From Bacteroidota bacterium (GTDB lineage: Bacteria > Bacteroidota > Ignavibacteria > UBA10030 > SZUA-254), in the NCBI GenBank assembly GCA_036522515.1, contig DATDFQ010000019.1:100035-164034 (forward strand): a stretch of DNA of 64,000 nucleotides, written 5' to 3'. Within the stretch, counting starts at the first letter, position 1; every line of letters starts with the position of its first letter. The notes beneath the pieces are model-generated. The model worked only from the letters and a program-made list of their open reading frames with translations. It made no database searches and had not been told where the DNA came from. A program made the translations under genes and the position numbers. This document shows, piece by piece, positions 26,762 through 34,842 of the stretch.

Positions 26762-28311
26762 TCCGTTCGTCCCTTCGCGCCCTCCGGGCGGGGCGATCGC
26801 CGCTCACCACACTTCTCTGGTTGCTCGTCACGGCGTCCCGCCTCCTCAGCCAGGAACCGGGTTTGCAATTCACCGTGACTTCCGCCCGCGGGATCCTTCC
26901 CGCTCCGCAACGAGGCCGTCTCTTCGTGGTCATCTCCCGCACCGCCGATCCCGAACCGAGAACGACCATCGGATCGACAGACATCGACGCGCCCCTGGTG
27001 CTTGCGACGGATCTTGCGAACTTCACCTCCGGCGTGCCCGGAGTCCTCAACCGGAATTCCGCCCTCTTTCCCCTCGAGCGCTTGTCCGATCTCCCCACGG
27101 GGGACTATTTCGTGCAGGCGCTGTTCGATGACAACTTCGAACTCAGGTCGGTGAACGCTCCGGGCAATCTCTACAGCAAGGTCGAGAAACTGCACCTTGA
27201 TCCGTTGCGGAACGGTTCCGTTCCGCTGGTGCTCACCGGGAAGATCCCGCCCGAGCGCCTCCCTGAAGAAAGCGCTCTCGTGAAGTATGTGAAGTTCCAG
27301 TCAAAACTGTTGAGCGCCTTCCACGGCAGGCCGATCTTCCTGCGCGCCGGGATCATACTGCCCCGGGATTTCGGCCGCAACACGGCCGCAAAGTATCCGG
27401 TCGAGGTGAACATCGGAGGTTTTGGCGATTCCTACAACACCGCCGGCAGACTGATGGAAGAGGGAACGAACTTTAAGAGAATGTGGCTTTCGGACAGCAC
27501 CCCGCGGATGATCTTCCTTCAGCTCGACGGGGACGGTCCGCTGGGCGACTGCTATCAGGTGAACTCGGAAAACAACGGTCCATACGGGGATGCGGTCGTC
27601 AGCGAGTTGATTCCGTACATCGAAGGAAAGTACAGGGCCGTCGGCCGGCCCTCCGCCCGGTTCCTTAGCGGCGGATCGACGGGGGGATGGGTCTCGCTCG
27701 CGCTGCAGGTCTTCTATCCGGATTCGTTCAACGGGACCTGGTCCGGGTTTCCGGACCCGGTCGATTTTCGCGCCTACCAGCTCATCGACATCTACGGAGA
27801 TACGAACGCCTTCGTCAACAAAGCCGGGTTCGAGCGTCCGGCGGCGCGCAGCACCCTCGGGGAGGTTCTCTGGACGATGAGGCACGAAGTGCGGATGGAA
27901 AATGTGATGGGTGCCGGCGACAGCTACACCATGTCTGGCGGACAGTGGGGTTCGTGGAACGCCGTCTACAGCCCCCGGAGCAGGGCAGGAACACCCGCGC
28001 CGCTCTGGGACCCGAAGACAGGTACGATCGATACGACCCTCCGGAATTCCTGGAAGAAGTACGATCTCCGGCTTGTGCTTCAGGATCACTGGCAGACGCT
28101 GGCGCCCAAACTCAAAGGGAAGCTCCATATCTGGGTGGGAGACGCCGATAATTACTTCCTCAACAATGCGGTTCATCTTCTGGATGAATTTCTCACTAAG
28201 GCAGACCCTCCCTACGGGGGTTGGATCCGCTACGGCCCGGGCGAGGGGCATGGCTGGTCGCCACTCCCCCACCGCGAAATCATGAACCAGATGATGGAGA
28301 GGATGCGTTGA
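26758..28311 (+). CDS. Secreted alpha/beta-hydrolase, esterase-like
   Basis: A 517-residue protein with an N-terminal signal sequence (LTTLLWLLVTASRLLS) that should be exported. The C-terminal half is an alpha/beta-hydrolase of the esterase D type: KYPVEVNIGGFGDS, the nucleophile elbow RFLSGGSTGGWVSLALQ (Ser in GGSTGG), and a likely catalytic histidine in GPGEGHGWSPLPH. The N-terminal 180 residues resemble a beta-sandwich that precedes some esterases, but I cannot name it. Substrate unknown. GTG 26758 overlaps the valS stop codon, so translation is probably coupled. Confidence 0.82.
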   Translation: MIRSSLRALRAGRSPLTTLLWLLVTASRLLSQEPGLQFTVTSARGILPAPQRGRLFVVISRTADPEPRTTIGSTDIDAPLVLATDLANFTSGVPGVLNRNSALFPLERLSDLPTGDYFVQALFDDNFELRSVNAPGNLYSKVEKLHLDPLRNGSVPLVLTGKIPPERLPEESALVKYVKFQSKLLSAFHGRPIFLRAGIILPRDFGRNTAAKYPVEVNIGGFGDSYNTAGRLMEEGTNFKRMWLSDSTPRMIFLQLDGDGPLGDCYQVNSENNGPYGDAVVSELIPYIEGKYRAVGRPSARFLSGGSTGGWVSLALQVFYPDSFNGTWSGFPDPVDFRAYQLIDIYGDTNAFVNKAGFERPAARSTLGEVLWTMRHEVRMENVMGAGDSYTMSGGQWGSWNAVYSPRSRAGTPAPLWDPKTGTIDTTLRNSWKKYDLRLVLQDHWQTLAPKLKGKLHIWVGDADNYFLNNAVHLLDEFLTKADPPYGGWIRYGPGEGHGWSPLPHREIMNQMMERMR

Positions 28312-28403
28312 GCGCGCTCCGTCGGATTCTCCTTGGCTTCGTTCTGATCATTATCTTCTCGTTTCTCTGGCAGGTCCTCACCGGATCGTGTCCGGTGCCG
28401 TAA
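28308..28403 (+). CDS. Possible 31-residue single-span membrane peptide
   Basis: A short frame from TTG 28308 overlaps the stop codon of the esterase as TTGA, the same four-base coupling seen at gcvP-MFS. It encodes a basic start (SALRRI), one strongly hydrophobic span (LLGFVLIIIFSFLW) and a short polar end. The charge pattern and coupling suggest a real small membrane protein, but there is no homology support and chance is possible. Confidence 0.35.
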   Translation: MSALRRILLGFVLIIIFSFLWQVLTGSCPVP

Positions 28404-28434
28404 CAGAATTGGCGGTGCCGCCTGAATCCTAGCC

Positions 28435-28561
28435 GCCGAATCGAACAAACGCAGGCTAAAGCCTGCGCCTACCAAACTCAAGGCATCGGTAGGCGCGACC
28501 TTCAGGTCGCGTAACGACCAAACCCGAGGCATCGGTAGGCGCGACCTTCAGGTCGCGATCC
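28435..28561. repeat. Family A repeats, left direct repeat of the fluoride module
   Basis: Bases 28435-28538 match 29679-29782 at 98 of 104 positions in the same orientation; both contain GCAGGCTAAAGCCTGC and GCGACCTTCAGGTCGC. Within this copy a unit of about 45 bases ending in GCGACCTTCAGGTCGCG occurs twice in tandem (28471-28516 and 28517-28561). Confidence 0.85.
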
Positions 28562-28601
28562 GAGAAGGCAACAGATCTCAGACAGTACTACATGGCGTGG
28601 G

Positions 28602-28742
28602 GGTGGTGTCTCAATTTGGCCGAACGTCTCTCTCCACCTCGTCATGCTGACATGCTCCTGGTCAGCATCTTTCAACTCTTTTATTGAGATCCCGACCTAA
28701 AACATGTCGGGATGACGAGAGAAGATGAAAATGCGGCATTAC
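28602..28742. repeat. Family B double-hairpin repeat, copy 2
   Basis: Core 28638-28719 with CTCGTCAT/ATGACGAG ends, nearly identical to copy 1 (17412-17547) on the opposite strand including the flanks. It fills most of the space between the family A repeats and the crcB promoter. The 505 bases from 28404 to 28908 therefore hold only repeats, promoter and riboswitch. Confidence 0.85.
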
Positions 28743-28754
28743 AGGCGTGGGTGT

Positions 28755-28782
28755 TTGATTGACTCTCATCATTTCGTATATT
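28755..28782 (+). promoter_or_regulatory. Predicted promoter of crcB
   Basis: TTGATT (28755-28760) and TATATT (28777-28782), spacer 16. Transcription would begin near 28789, exactly where the riboswitch aptamer starts. Confidence 0.6.
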
Positions 28783-28786
28783 CCAG

Positions 28787-28880
28787 GCGGCGATGGAGTT
28801 CGCCCTTAACTATCCCCCGTCGCGGGATTGATGACTCCTACTCACAGGCAGCGGCCTGCGGCGTAGGAGTCGTTTCGTTT
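28787..28880 (+). promoter_or_regulatory. Fluoride riboswitch (crcB motif) with terminator
   Basis: The aptamer (28787-28841) shows the crcB-motif signatures: GGCGATGGAGTTCGCC (28789-28804) and TGATGACTCCTAC (28829-28841). Its last part, GACTCCTAC (28833-28841), also pairs with GTAGGAGTC (28863-28871), with an inner CAGGC/GCCTG stem, followed by GTTTCGTTT. This gives a terminator that competes with the aptamer, so fluoride binding should prevent termination and turn on crcB. This mechanism is established for the family; the fold here is read by eye. Confidence 0.92.
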
Positions 28881-28908
28881 CTGTGCGATCAGACGAAAGG
28901 ATCATCGT

Positions 28909-29283
28909 GTGTTGAATATCGTACTTGTCTTCGCCGGAGGAGGGGTCGGCGCCGCATCCCGCTATTGGATGGACGGAGCCGTCCAGCGCTGGAGCGGGAG
29001 CGGGCTTCCGTACGGAACCTTCGCGGTCAATGCGCTTGGCTGTCTTTTAATCGGGCTACTGATGACGAGCCTCGAAGAACGATTCATGGGCAACCCCTCC
29101 CTCCGGATCTTCCTGACCGTTGGAATCCTCGGCGGGTTCACGACGTTTTCGACGTTCAGCTATGAGACCGTGGAGTTAATGCGGAGCGCGGAGTACTTTT
29201 ACGCAGCGGTGAATGTCTCCGCGACGCTCGTGACCTGTCTCGCCGCGACCTATGCGGGGACAGTGCTTGGAAGAATGTTCTAA
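28909..29283 (+). CDS. crcB: Fluoride exporter CrcB/Fluc
   Basis: A 124-residue inner membrane protein of the Fluc family that exports fluoride as a dual-topology dimer. Seen are four hydrophobic segments, the GGGVGAASRYWMDG start, FAVNALGCLLIGLL with the conserved Asn, and the GGFTTFSTFSYE motif that lines the pore. The fluoride riboswitch just upstream confirms the role. The GTG start at 28909 has AAAGG eight bases upstream. It is followed 17 bases later by a DUF190 gene. Confidence 0.96.
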   Translation: MLNIVLVFAGGGVGAASRYWMDGAVQRWSGSGLPYGTFAVNALGCLLIGLLMTSLEERFMGNPSLRIFLTVGILGGFTTFSTFSYETVELMRSAEYFYAAVNVSATLVTCLAATYAGTVLGRMF

Positions 29284-29300
29284 GACAAAGGAGACGGACG

Positions 29301-29651
29301 ATGAAGTTGAGCGGAGAAGGAAAACTTCTGAGAATTTTCCTCGGCGAGAAGGATAAATACCAGCACACCCCATTGTATGAGGTTCTGGTGCTCAAGGCGC
29401 GCGAGCTCGGGTTGGCGGGCGCCACGGTGCTGCGGGGGGTCCAGGGGTTCGGCGCGGACAGCCGCGTGTTGCATTCCGCAAAAGTCCTGAGGCTCTCGGA
29501 AGACCTTCCGATCGTGGTCGAAATCGTCGACGCGGATGAGAAGATCAGGGACTTTCTGCCGGTCGTCGACGAGCTCTTCGAGAAGGTCGGATGCGGCAGC
29601 ATGATGACCATCGAACGCGCGGAAATTATCAAGTACACGCCCGGAAAGTAA
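29301..29651 (+). CDS. DUF190 family protein, fluoride-module partner
   Basis: A 116-residue soluble protein of the DUF190 family: KLLRIFLGEKDKYQHTPLYE, RELGLAGATVLRGVQGFG, LPIVVEIVDADEKI and GSMMTIERAEII. The fold is ferredoxin/PII-like by family knowledge. DUF190 genes are often next to crcB, and here the gene lies in the same riboswitch-controlled unit with a strong AAGGAG ribosome binding site. A regulatory or accessory role in fluoride export is inference. Confidence 0.9.
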   Translation: MKLSGEGKLLRIFLGEKDKYQHTPLYEVLVLKARELGLAGATVLRGVQGFGADSRVLHSAKVLRLSEDLPIVVEIVDADEKIRDFLPVVDELFEKVGCGSMMTIERAEIIKYTPGK

Positions 29652-29678
29652 CGTCCGGGGGGTGCCCCAATTTCAAAG

Positions 29679-29782
29679 GCCGAACCGAACGAACGCAGGC
29701 TAAAGCCTGCGCCTACCAAACCCGAGGCATCGGTAGCCGCGACCTTCAGGTCGCGTAACGACCAAACCCGAGCCATCGGTAG
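29679..29782. repeat. Family A repeats, right direct repeat of the fluoride module
   Basis: Nearly identical (98/104) to 28435-28538 and in the same orientation, 1.24 kb away. It follows the DUF190 stop codon and precedes the yceH-like gene. Confidence 0.85.
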
Positions 29783-29840
29783 TTGCGTCCCGCGTCGCCT
29801 TTCCGTATAATTATTCACACCTTTTCGGAGCAAAGCGAGC

Positions 29841-30572
29841 TTGGACGAACAGATCCGCAAACCTGAACCGGCGGAGCCGGTACCCGGGGATTTGAACCAC
29901 ATCGAGGTGAGAATCCTCGGGTCCCTGATCGAAAAAGAGAGCACCACGCCGGAGTACTACCCCCTCACCCTGAACGCCCTCACGAACGCATGCTGCCAGA
30001 AGAATAACCGGGACCCTGTCGTCTCGTACGACGATACCACGGTTGTCCGGGCCCTGGAGAGCCTCAGGGAGAAAAAGCTCGTGAGCACGGTGACGGGCGC
30101 GGGGATGCGCGTTCCGAAGTACCGGCACAAAATCATCGAGGCGTACGGACTCAACCCGGCCGAGACGGCCGTGATGGGGCTCCTGATGCTGCGCGGGCCT
30201 CAAACCGTTGGAGAACTTCGGACCCGTGCGGGCCCAATGCACCCCTTCGCCGGCCTTCCTGAAGTTCAGGCGACTCTTGAGGGGTTGATGAAGAACGAGA
30301 CCCGGCCCGCGCTCGCCCGGATGCTCCCGCGGCAGCCGGGCCAGAAAGAGGTGCGATACATTCACCTCCTCGGAGGCGATGTGCCTGCGGAGGTTCCCAA
30401 GGATTCCACTCATCCCGCCCCGCATCCCGCCCTGCATCCGGAAAGAGCGGTGATCCAGGTCCAGGCGGAAAATGCGCGGATCGCGGCGATCGAGGAAGAG
30501 CTGAAGACGGTTCACCGGCTTCTCGACGATCTCCAACGGCAGTTCCAGGAGTTCAGGAAGCAGTTTGAATAA
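29841..30572 (+). CDS. YceH-like DUF480 protein
   Basis: A 243-residue protein of the UPF0502/YceH family. It has LNHIEVRILGSLIEKESTTPEYYPLT at the N-terminus, in which the IEKE and TPEYYPL elements are the family hallmark, then NNRDPVVSYDD, and a second winged-helix-like half (AVMGLLMLRGPQTVGELRTR). A C-terminal coiled coil (about residues 215-243) is typical. The family has tandem winged-helix folds and no settled function. The TTG start at 29841 is used because homology begins soon after; GGAG lies 11 bases upstream. Confidence 0.9.
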   Translation: MDEQIRKPEPAEPVPGDLNHIEVRILGSLIEKESTTPEYYPLTLNALTNACCQKNNRDPVVSYDDTTVVRALESLREKKLVSTVTGAGMRVPKYRHKIIEAYGLNPAETAVMGLLMLRGPQTVGELRTRAGPMHPFAGLPEVQATLEGLMKNETRPALARMLPRQPGQKEVRYIHLLGGDVPAEVPKDSTHPAPHPALHPERAVIQVQAENARIAAIEEELKTVHRLLDDLQRQFQEFRKQFE

Positions 30573-30602
30573 AGACCCGGCACATTGGACGAAAGGATCG
30601 AC

Positions 30603-32267
30603 ATGTTGAAGCACCCGGTATTCCGAATTTTGATTTGCCTCCTCTCACTCAGCATCCCCTGCAGCGCCCGGAAAGGACCGGCCCCACCCACGCTCGCGGC
30701 GCAGATCAAGCGCTTCGTACCGGCCGATATCTCGAGCAATCTTTCGGGGCTTTCGGCAAACGACCGGAAGGCGCTTTCCAAGCTCGTCCAGGCGGCCTCG
30801 CTCATGGACTCGATCTACATCCGCCAGGTCTGGAGCGGGAACGAAAGCGTTCTCCGCCGGCTTCAGGCCGACGATTCTCCGGAGGGGATCGAGCGGCTCC
30901 ACTATTTCAGGATCAACATGGGTCCCTGGTCGAAACTGGACCATGACGCGCCCTTCGTCGAAGACGTTCCGGCGGTGAAACCCCCGGGAGCCAATTTCTA
31001 TCCGGAGGAGATGACCAAAGAGGAGTTCGACTCCTGGCAGAGACCTCTCTCCGAAGAGGCCCAATCGCGGGCAACCGGTTTTTTCACGACGATCCGCCGC
31101 GACGAACGCGGCAGGCTGTTTCCAAGGCCCTACAGCGAGGAGTACCGGGAGTTTCTTGAGCCGGCTGCGCAGCTCCTCAGGGACGCCGCCGTCCTGACCG
31201 AGAATGCGAGCCTCAGGAACTACCTCGTCCTTCGCGCCAACGCCTTCCTCACCAACGATTACTACCAGAGCGACGTCGCCTGGATGGACCTCGATAGCCC
31301 GATCGAGCCGACGATCGGGCCCTACGAAACGTATATGGACGAGCTGTACAATTACAAGGCCGCGTTCGAGGCATTCATTACGATCCGCGACGATGAGGAG
31401 AGCGCGAAACTGGTCAAGTTCTCCTCCTATCTCCAGGAGATCGAGGACCACCTCCCCATCGACAGGCGATACCGGAATCCCAGCCTGGGCGCTCTTTCCC
31501 CGATACGGGTCGTCGATGAGATTGCGACCGGCGGCGAGGCAAAGGCGGGAGTGCAAACCGCCGCGTTCAACCTGCCGAATGACGAGCGCGTGGTGAAGGA
31601 AAAGGGAAGCAAGCGCGTCCTGCTCAAGAATGTTCAGGAAGCGAAGTTCAGCCAGGTTCTCATACCGATCGCCTTTTCCGCGATCGACTCGAAACAGGGC
31701 CCGCTCGTCTCCTTTGAGCCCTTTTTCACGCACATCCTCGCCCACGAGCTGATGCACGGACTCGGGCCGCACACGATCACAGTCGACGGCGCGCAGACCA
31801 CGGTCCGGCAGGAGATGAAGGAGCTCGGGTCCGCGCTCGAAGAGGCGAAAGCGGACGTTTCAGGCCTCTTTGCGCTCCAGTTTCTCATCGACAATAACAT
31901 CCTCGAGAAGAGCCTCGAGCGGCAGATGTATGTCACCTACCTCGCGAGCATTTTTCGCTCGGTTCGGTTCGGAACGAACGAAGCGCACGGCCTGGGAACC
32001 GCGCTACAGTTCAATTACCTGACCGACGAAGGGGGATTTGCGTACGACCCGGCGACAAAGACCTACAGCGTGGATTTCGAGAAGATCAGGGCAGGGGTGG
32101 AAAAGCTCACCGGCCTGATCATGACGATCCAGGCGGAAGGGAGCTACAAAAAGGCCAGGGAACTGCTCGGCACCTATGGCGTCATCAGGCCTGAAATGCA
32201 AGCGATTCTCGACAGGTCGACCGATATCCCGGTCGACATAGAACCCCGCTTCGCGCCCGTCGAATGA
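30603..32267 (+). CDS. M49-like zinc metallopeptidase
   Basis: A 554-residue protein with an N-terminal hydrophobic signal (FRILICLLSLSIPCSA), so probably periplasmic or surface-linked. The active-site region is HELMHGLGPH (His381, Glu382, His385), followed about 30 residues later by LEEAKADVSGL, which offers the third zinc ligand (Glu413 or Glu414). This arrangement resembles the dipeptidyl-peptidase III-like domain found in plant Nudix hydrolase 3 and bacterial relatives, though here no Nudix domain is present. A peptidase role is likely; substrate unknown. ATG 30603 has AAAGG seven bases upstream, so the TTG at 30585 is rejected. Confidence 0.78.
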   Translation: MLKHPVFRILICLLSLSIPCSARKGPAPPTLAAQIKRFVPADISSNLSGLSANDRKALSKLVQAASLMDSIYIRQVWSGNESVLRRLQADDSPEGIERLHYFRINMGPWSKLDHDAPFVEDVPAVKPPGANFYPEEMTKEEFDSWQRPLSEEAQSRATGFFTTIRRDERGRLFPRPYSEEYREFLEPAAQLLRDAAVLTENASLRNYLVLRANAFLTNDYYQSDVAWMDLDSPIEPTIGPYETYMDELYNYKAAFEAFITIRDDEESAKLVKFSSYLQEIEDHLPIDRRYRNPSLGALSPIRVVDEIATGGEAKAGVQTAAFNLPNDERVVKEKGSKRVLLKNVQEAKFSQVLIPIAFSAIDSKQGPLVSFEPFFTHILAHELMHGLGPHTITVDGAQTTVRQEMKELGSALEEAKADVSGLFALQFLIDNNILEKSLERQMYVTYLASIFRSVRFGTNEAHGLGTALQFNYLTDEGGFAYDPATKTYSVDFEKIRAGVEKLTGLIMTIQAEGSYKKARELLGTYGVIRPEMQAILDRSTDIPVDIEPRFAPVE

Positions 32268-32435
32268 GCGCCGCTCAAAACGTGTTGCGCCCGTCACAGG
32301 CGGACGCCCGGGCTATTGTGTTTTCAGATCCGATCGAGTATCTTCCGGAAGTGCCTGTCATCCTGAGGGAGGAGGAAGCGGGGAAAAACCAGTTTCGTCA
32401 GTCATTCGGAGTCGTCGCTCGATCGGGTCGTCTTT

Positions 32436-32540
32436 ATGCCGGAAGAAATGCTCAGCAAGACAATACCAGTCCTCCTCTTTTTTATCGGCGTCGTCCTCGC
32501 GGTCGGGGTTTCGGTGATGTTTGAACGGTTCAGAAAATGA
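32436..32540 (+). CDS. Possible 34-residue single-span membrane peptide
   Basis: A frame in the 297-base gap between the M49-like gene and the end of rluD, with ATG at 32436 or 32448. It encodes a hydrophobic span (IPVLLFFIGVVLAVGVSVMF) and a basic end (ERFRK), a plausible small membrane protein. GGAAGAA lies directly before the second ATG, too close for ideal initiation. Nothing else is seen in the gap. Confidence 0.35.
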   Translation: MPEEMLSKTIPVLLFFIGVVLAVGVSVMFERFRK

Positions 32541-32564
32541 GCGGCGTACCCGCGCCCGCTCCCG

Positions 32565-33554
32565 TTAGAGTTCAGACCTCCCCTCCTTCCCTCTGAGAAC
32601 CTCAAGCACCTCTTTCATATCCTGCGGCAGTTCCGATTCAAATTTCAGCGTTTTGTTCGTGGCCGGATGGATAAATCCGAGCGTCTTGGCGTGGAGCGCC
32701 TGCCGGTTCATGATCTTCAGGAGGTGCTGAATCTCCTCCTTCAGTTTTTTGCCTGTCTTGCCGGCGGCGATCCGCCTCCCCCCGTAGGTCGGATCTCCGA
32801 ACACGGGATGCCCGATGTGGTGAAGATGGACGCGGATCTGATGCGTCCTGCCGGTCCGCAGTTTCAGGCGAACCAGCGAGCAATAGTCGAACTCCTCGAT
32901 CACCTCGTACTCGGTGACGGCCGCTTTCCCCGCCGCGTTCACCGCCACTTTTTTTCGATCGGACTTGCTCCGCGCCAGCGCGGCCTCGATGATCCCGGTC
33001 CGGAGCGTGCGCGGAAACCGGCCCCAGACGAGGGCCCAGTACTCGCGGTGAATGGAGTGTTTTGAGAATTGGAGCGCAAGGCGGGCGTGCGCGCGGTCGT
33101 TTTTTGCGACGACGAGGAGCCCGGATGTATCCTTGTCGAGCCGGTGCACGATCCCGGGCCGGACCGGATCGTTCAGCGTCGAGAGGCGGTCCCGGCAATG
33201 GTAGAGGAGGGCGTTGACGAGCGTTCCGGTGTAGTTGGCGTAGGCGGGGTGCGTCACCATCCCCGCCGGCTTGTTCACCACGAGGAGATCGTCGTCTTCG
33301 AAGCAGATTTCGAGGGGAATATCCTCTGCAACCACGTCCGGAGGCGCGGGACCCGGAAGGGCGACGCCGATGATATCCCCGGGAGAGATTTTGTAGCTCG
33401 ACCTGGCCGGCTTCCCGTTCACCAGGACATGCCCGTCTTTGACGGCCTGCTGGACTTTGGAGCGGGTCGCGTTCTCCACATGATGCGTGAGATAGACATC
33501 GAGCCGCTCCCTGACCTTTCCGGGAGGGACCACGATTTCAAACTCGCGCAACAA
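32565..33554 (-). CDS. RluD-family 23S rRNA pseudouridine synthase
   Basis: A 329-residue enzyme that isomerises uridines in rRNA. It has an N-terminal S4 RNA-binding domain (RLDVYLTHHVENATRSKVQQAVKDG) and the catalytic motif HRLDKDTSGLLVVAK, whose aspartate is the nucleophile. RTHQIRVHLHHIGHPVFGDPTYGG follows. It is most like RluD, which makes pseudouridines in helix 69, but the exact target cannot be fixed. It lies eight bases after lspA, matching the lspA-ylyB arrangement in Bacillus. Confidence 0.93.
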   Translation of the reverse strand: MLREFEIVVPPGKVRERLDVYLTHHVENATRSKVQQAVKDGHVLVNGKPARSSYKISPGDIIGVALPGPAPPDVVAEDIPLEICFEDDDLLVVNKPAGMVTHPAYANYTGTLVNALLYHCRDRLSTLNDPVRPGIVHRLDKDTSGLLVVAKNDRAHARLALQFSKHSIHREYWALVWGRFPRTLRTGIIEAALARSKSDRKKVAVNAAGKAAVTEYEVIEEFDYCSLVRLKLRTGRTHQIRVHLHHIGHPVFGDPTYGGRRIAAGKTGKKLKEEIQHLLKIMNRQALHAKTLGFIHPATNKTLKFESELPQDMKEVLEVLRGKEGRSEL

Positions 33555-33562
33555 CCCGTTCC

Positions 33563-34228
33563 TTACGATTGAGGGGATGTGCCGCTGCCCGACGACTGGG
33601 AAGGATCGGGAGCCGCGACACCGGCCGGCAGAACTCCGGTGGAAGATGTTTCACCCGGCAGAGGGCCGGTCTGCGCCGCCGCCCCCGCCCCGCCGAGGTA
33701 CGCTTTCCTGTGGGAAAAGAGCATCAGGACAACTCCGCAGGTGACCGAGGCGTCGGCGATATTGAAGACGGGCCACCGGGAGAGCCTGAAGCCGAGAATA
33801 TTGATGTTGAAGAAATCCGCGTCGATGAAATCGACCACCCTGCCGTGGAACAGTTGCCCGTCGTTGAACAGATAGTCGTAGAAGACCCGGTCGATGAGAT
33901 TGCCGATCGCGCCGCCGAGGATCATCGCGAGCGCAATCCGGAACGCCAGGTTCTCGTTGCGGGCGCGGTACAGATAGAGGAGGATCCCGACGCTGGCCGC
34001 GATCGAGAAGAGCGAAAAAAACAGTTTCCCGCCGATGTCGATTCCGAACGCCATGCCCGGGTTCTCGATATAGGTCAGGCGGAGAAAATCGCCGATGATC
34101 GGCCGGCTCGTCCCGAGCTGGAGCCCCGGGAAGTGAATGCCGAGGGCCGGGATGTTGGTCCCTTTCACCATGAGCTTGGTGAGCTGGTCCGAGAGGACGA
34201 TAAACAGGCTGACGTTCAATATTCGCAC
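33563..34228 (-). CDS. lspA: Lipoprotein signal peptidase (signal peptidase II)
   Basis: Inner membrane aspartyl protease that cuts the signal peptide from prolipoproteins. The 221-residue protein has four membrane spans, an N-terminal VLSDQLTKLMVKG, GGAIGNLIDRV with the first catalytic aspartate, and VFNIADASVTCGVV with the second. After the last span there is a tail of about 45 residues rich in Gly, Ala, Pro, Ser and Thr, which is absent from typical LspA (about 160-175 residues). Start is GTG 34228. It is followed by the pseudouridine synthase and preceded by the DksA/TraR-type gene. Confidence 0.94.
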   Translation of the reverse strand: MRILNVSLFIVLSDQLTKLMVKGTNIPALGIHFPGLQLGTSRPIIGDFLRLTYIENPGMAFGIDIGGKLFFSLFSIAASVGILLYLYRARNENLAFRIALAMILGGAIGNLIDRVFYDYLFNDGQLFHGRVVDFIDADFFNINILGFRLSRWPVFNIADASVTCGVVLMLFSHRKAYLGGAGAAAQTGPLPGETSSTGVLPAGVAAPDPSQSSGSGTSPQS

Positions 34229-34253
34229 GGATGGGGCCTGGGCAAGGTGAGTG

Positions 34254-34781
34254 TTATTTCGCGAGACGCAATTTGCACTGGAGGCACTGCTGCGCGTGCG
34301 GGACCGCCTCGAGCCGCTCCTTCTCGATCAGCTTTCCGCAGACCGTGCACGGGCCGTACTCCCCCCGTTCGATCCGCGAGAGGGCGTCTTCGAGATGGTT
34401 TAAAAACTTGCCCTCGCGGGAGGCGAACAAAAAGGTCTTTTCCCGCTCCATCGCGTCCGTCCCCTGCTCCATGTGGGTGGAATAGGTGGAGTTTTCGCTC
34501 GCATACTCGCCTGTGGTCGAATCCATCATCGTGTCGCGCAGGGTTTCGAGCTCCTCGAGGATCTCCTTCTTCTTTTCAAGGATGATCTTCTTGAAATAGT
34601 CGAGGTCCTGCTTGCCGTACGCGGCTTTGCGGATCGGCGCTTTGGGAGCTTCCGGCTTCGCCATCTTCGCCTTTGGAACGGGCTTCGCGGTGCGCGCTTG
34701 CTGCTTCCTCGCCTTGGACTTCGCTTTTAGAAGTTCCAGTGTCTTGTCGGCGACTGCCGGTGATTTCTTCGTCTTTGCCAT
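34254..34781 (-). CDS. DksA/TraR-type zinc finger protein
   Basis: A 175-residue protein with a Lys/Ala/Pro-rich N-terminus (about 55 residues), a coiled coil (DYFKKIILEKKKEILEELET) and a C-terminal zinc finger with paired cysteines (CTVCGK ... CLQCK). This is the DksA/TraR/YteA layout; such proteins enter the RNA polymerase secondary channel or act as general regulators. The acidic tip of true DksA is not obvious. It occupies the place of ylyA between ileS and lspA in Bacillus. ATG 34781 has GGAAGG upstream; the longer frame to 34865 would run into ileS. Confidence 0.9.
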   Translation of the reverse strand: MAKTKKSPAVADKTLELLKAKSKARKQQARTAKPVPKAKMAKPEAPKAPIRKAAYGKQDLDYFKKIILEKKKEILEELETLRDTMMDSTTGEYASENSTYSTHMEQGTDAMEREKTFLFASREGKFLNHLEDALSRIERGEYGPCTVCGKLIEKERLEAVPHAQQCLQCKLRLAK

Positions 34782-34842
34782 GCTGATTTGGTTCCTTCCT
34801 TCAGTGAACAAGAATGCGCTTTGGAACGGTTCCTTTTGCGCA

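Noticed and set aside
26434..27195. 253-codon minus-strand frame across the valS-esterase junction
   Set aside because: It covers parts of two well-supported plus-strand genes and shows no protein features.
28435..28561. Repeated units considered as a CRISPR array
   Set aside because: The tandem units are contiguous with no unique spacers, and there are no cas genes in the window.
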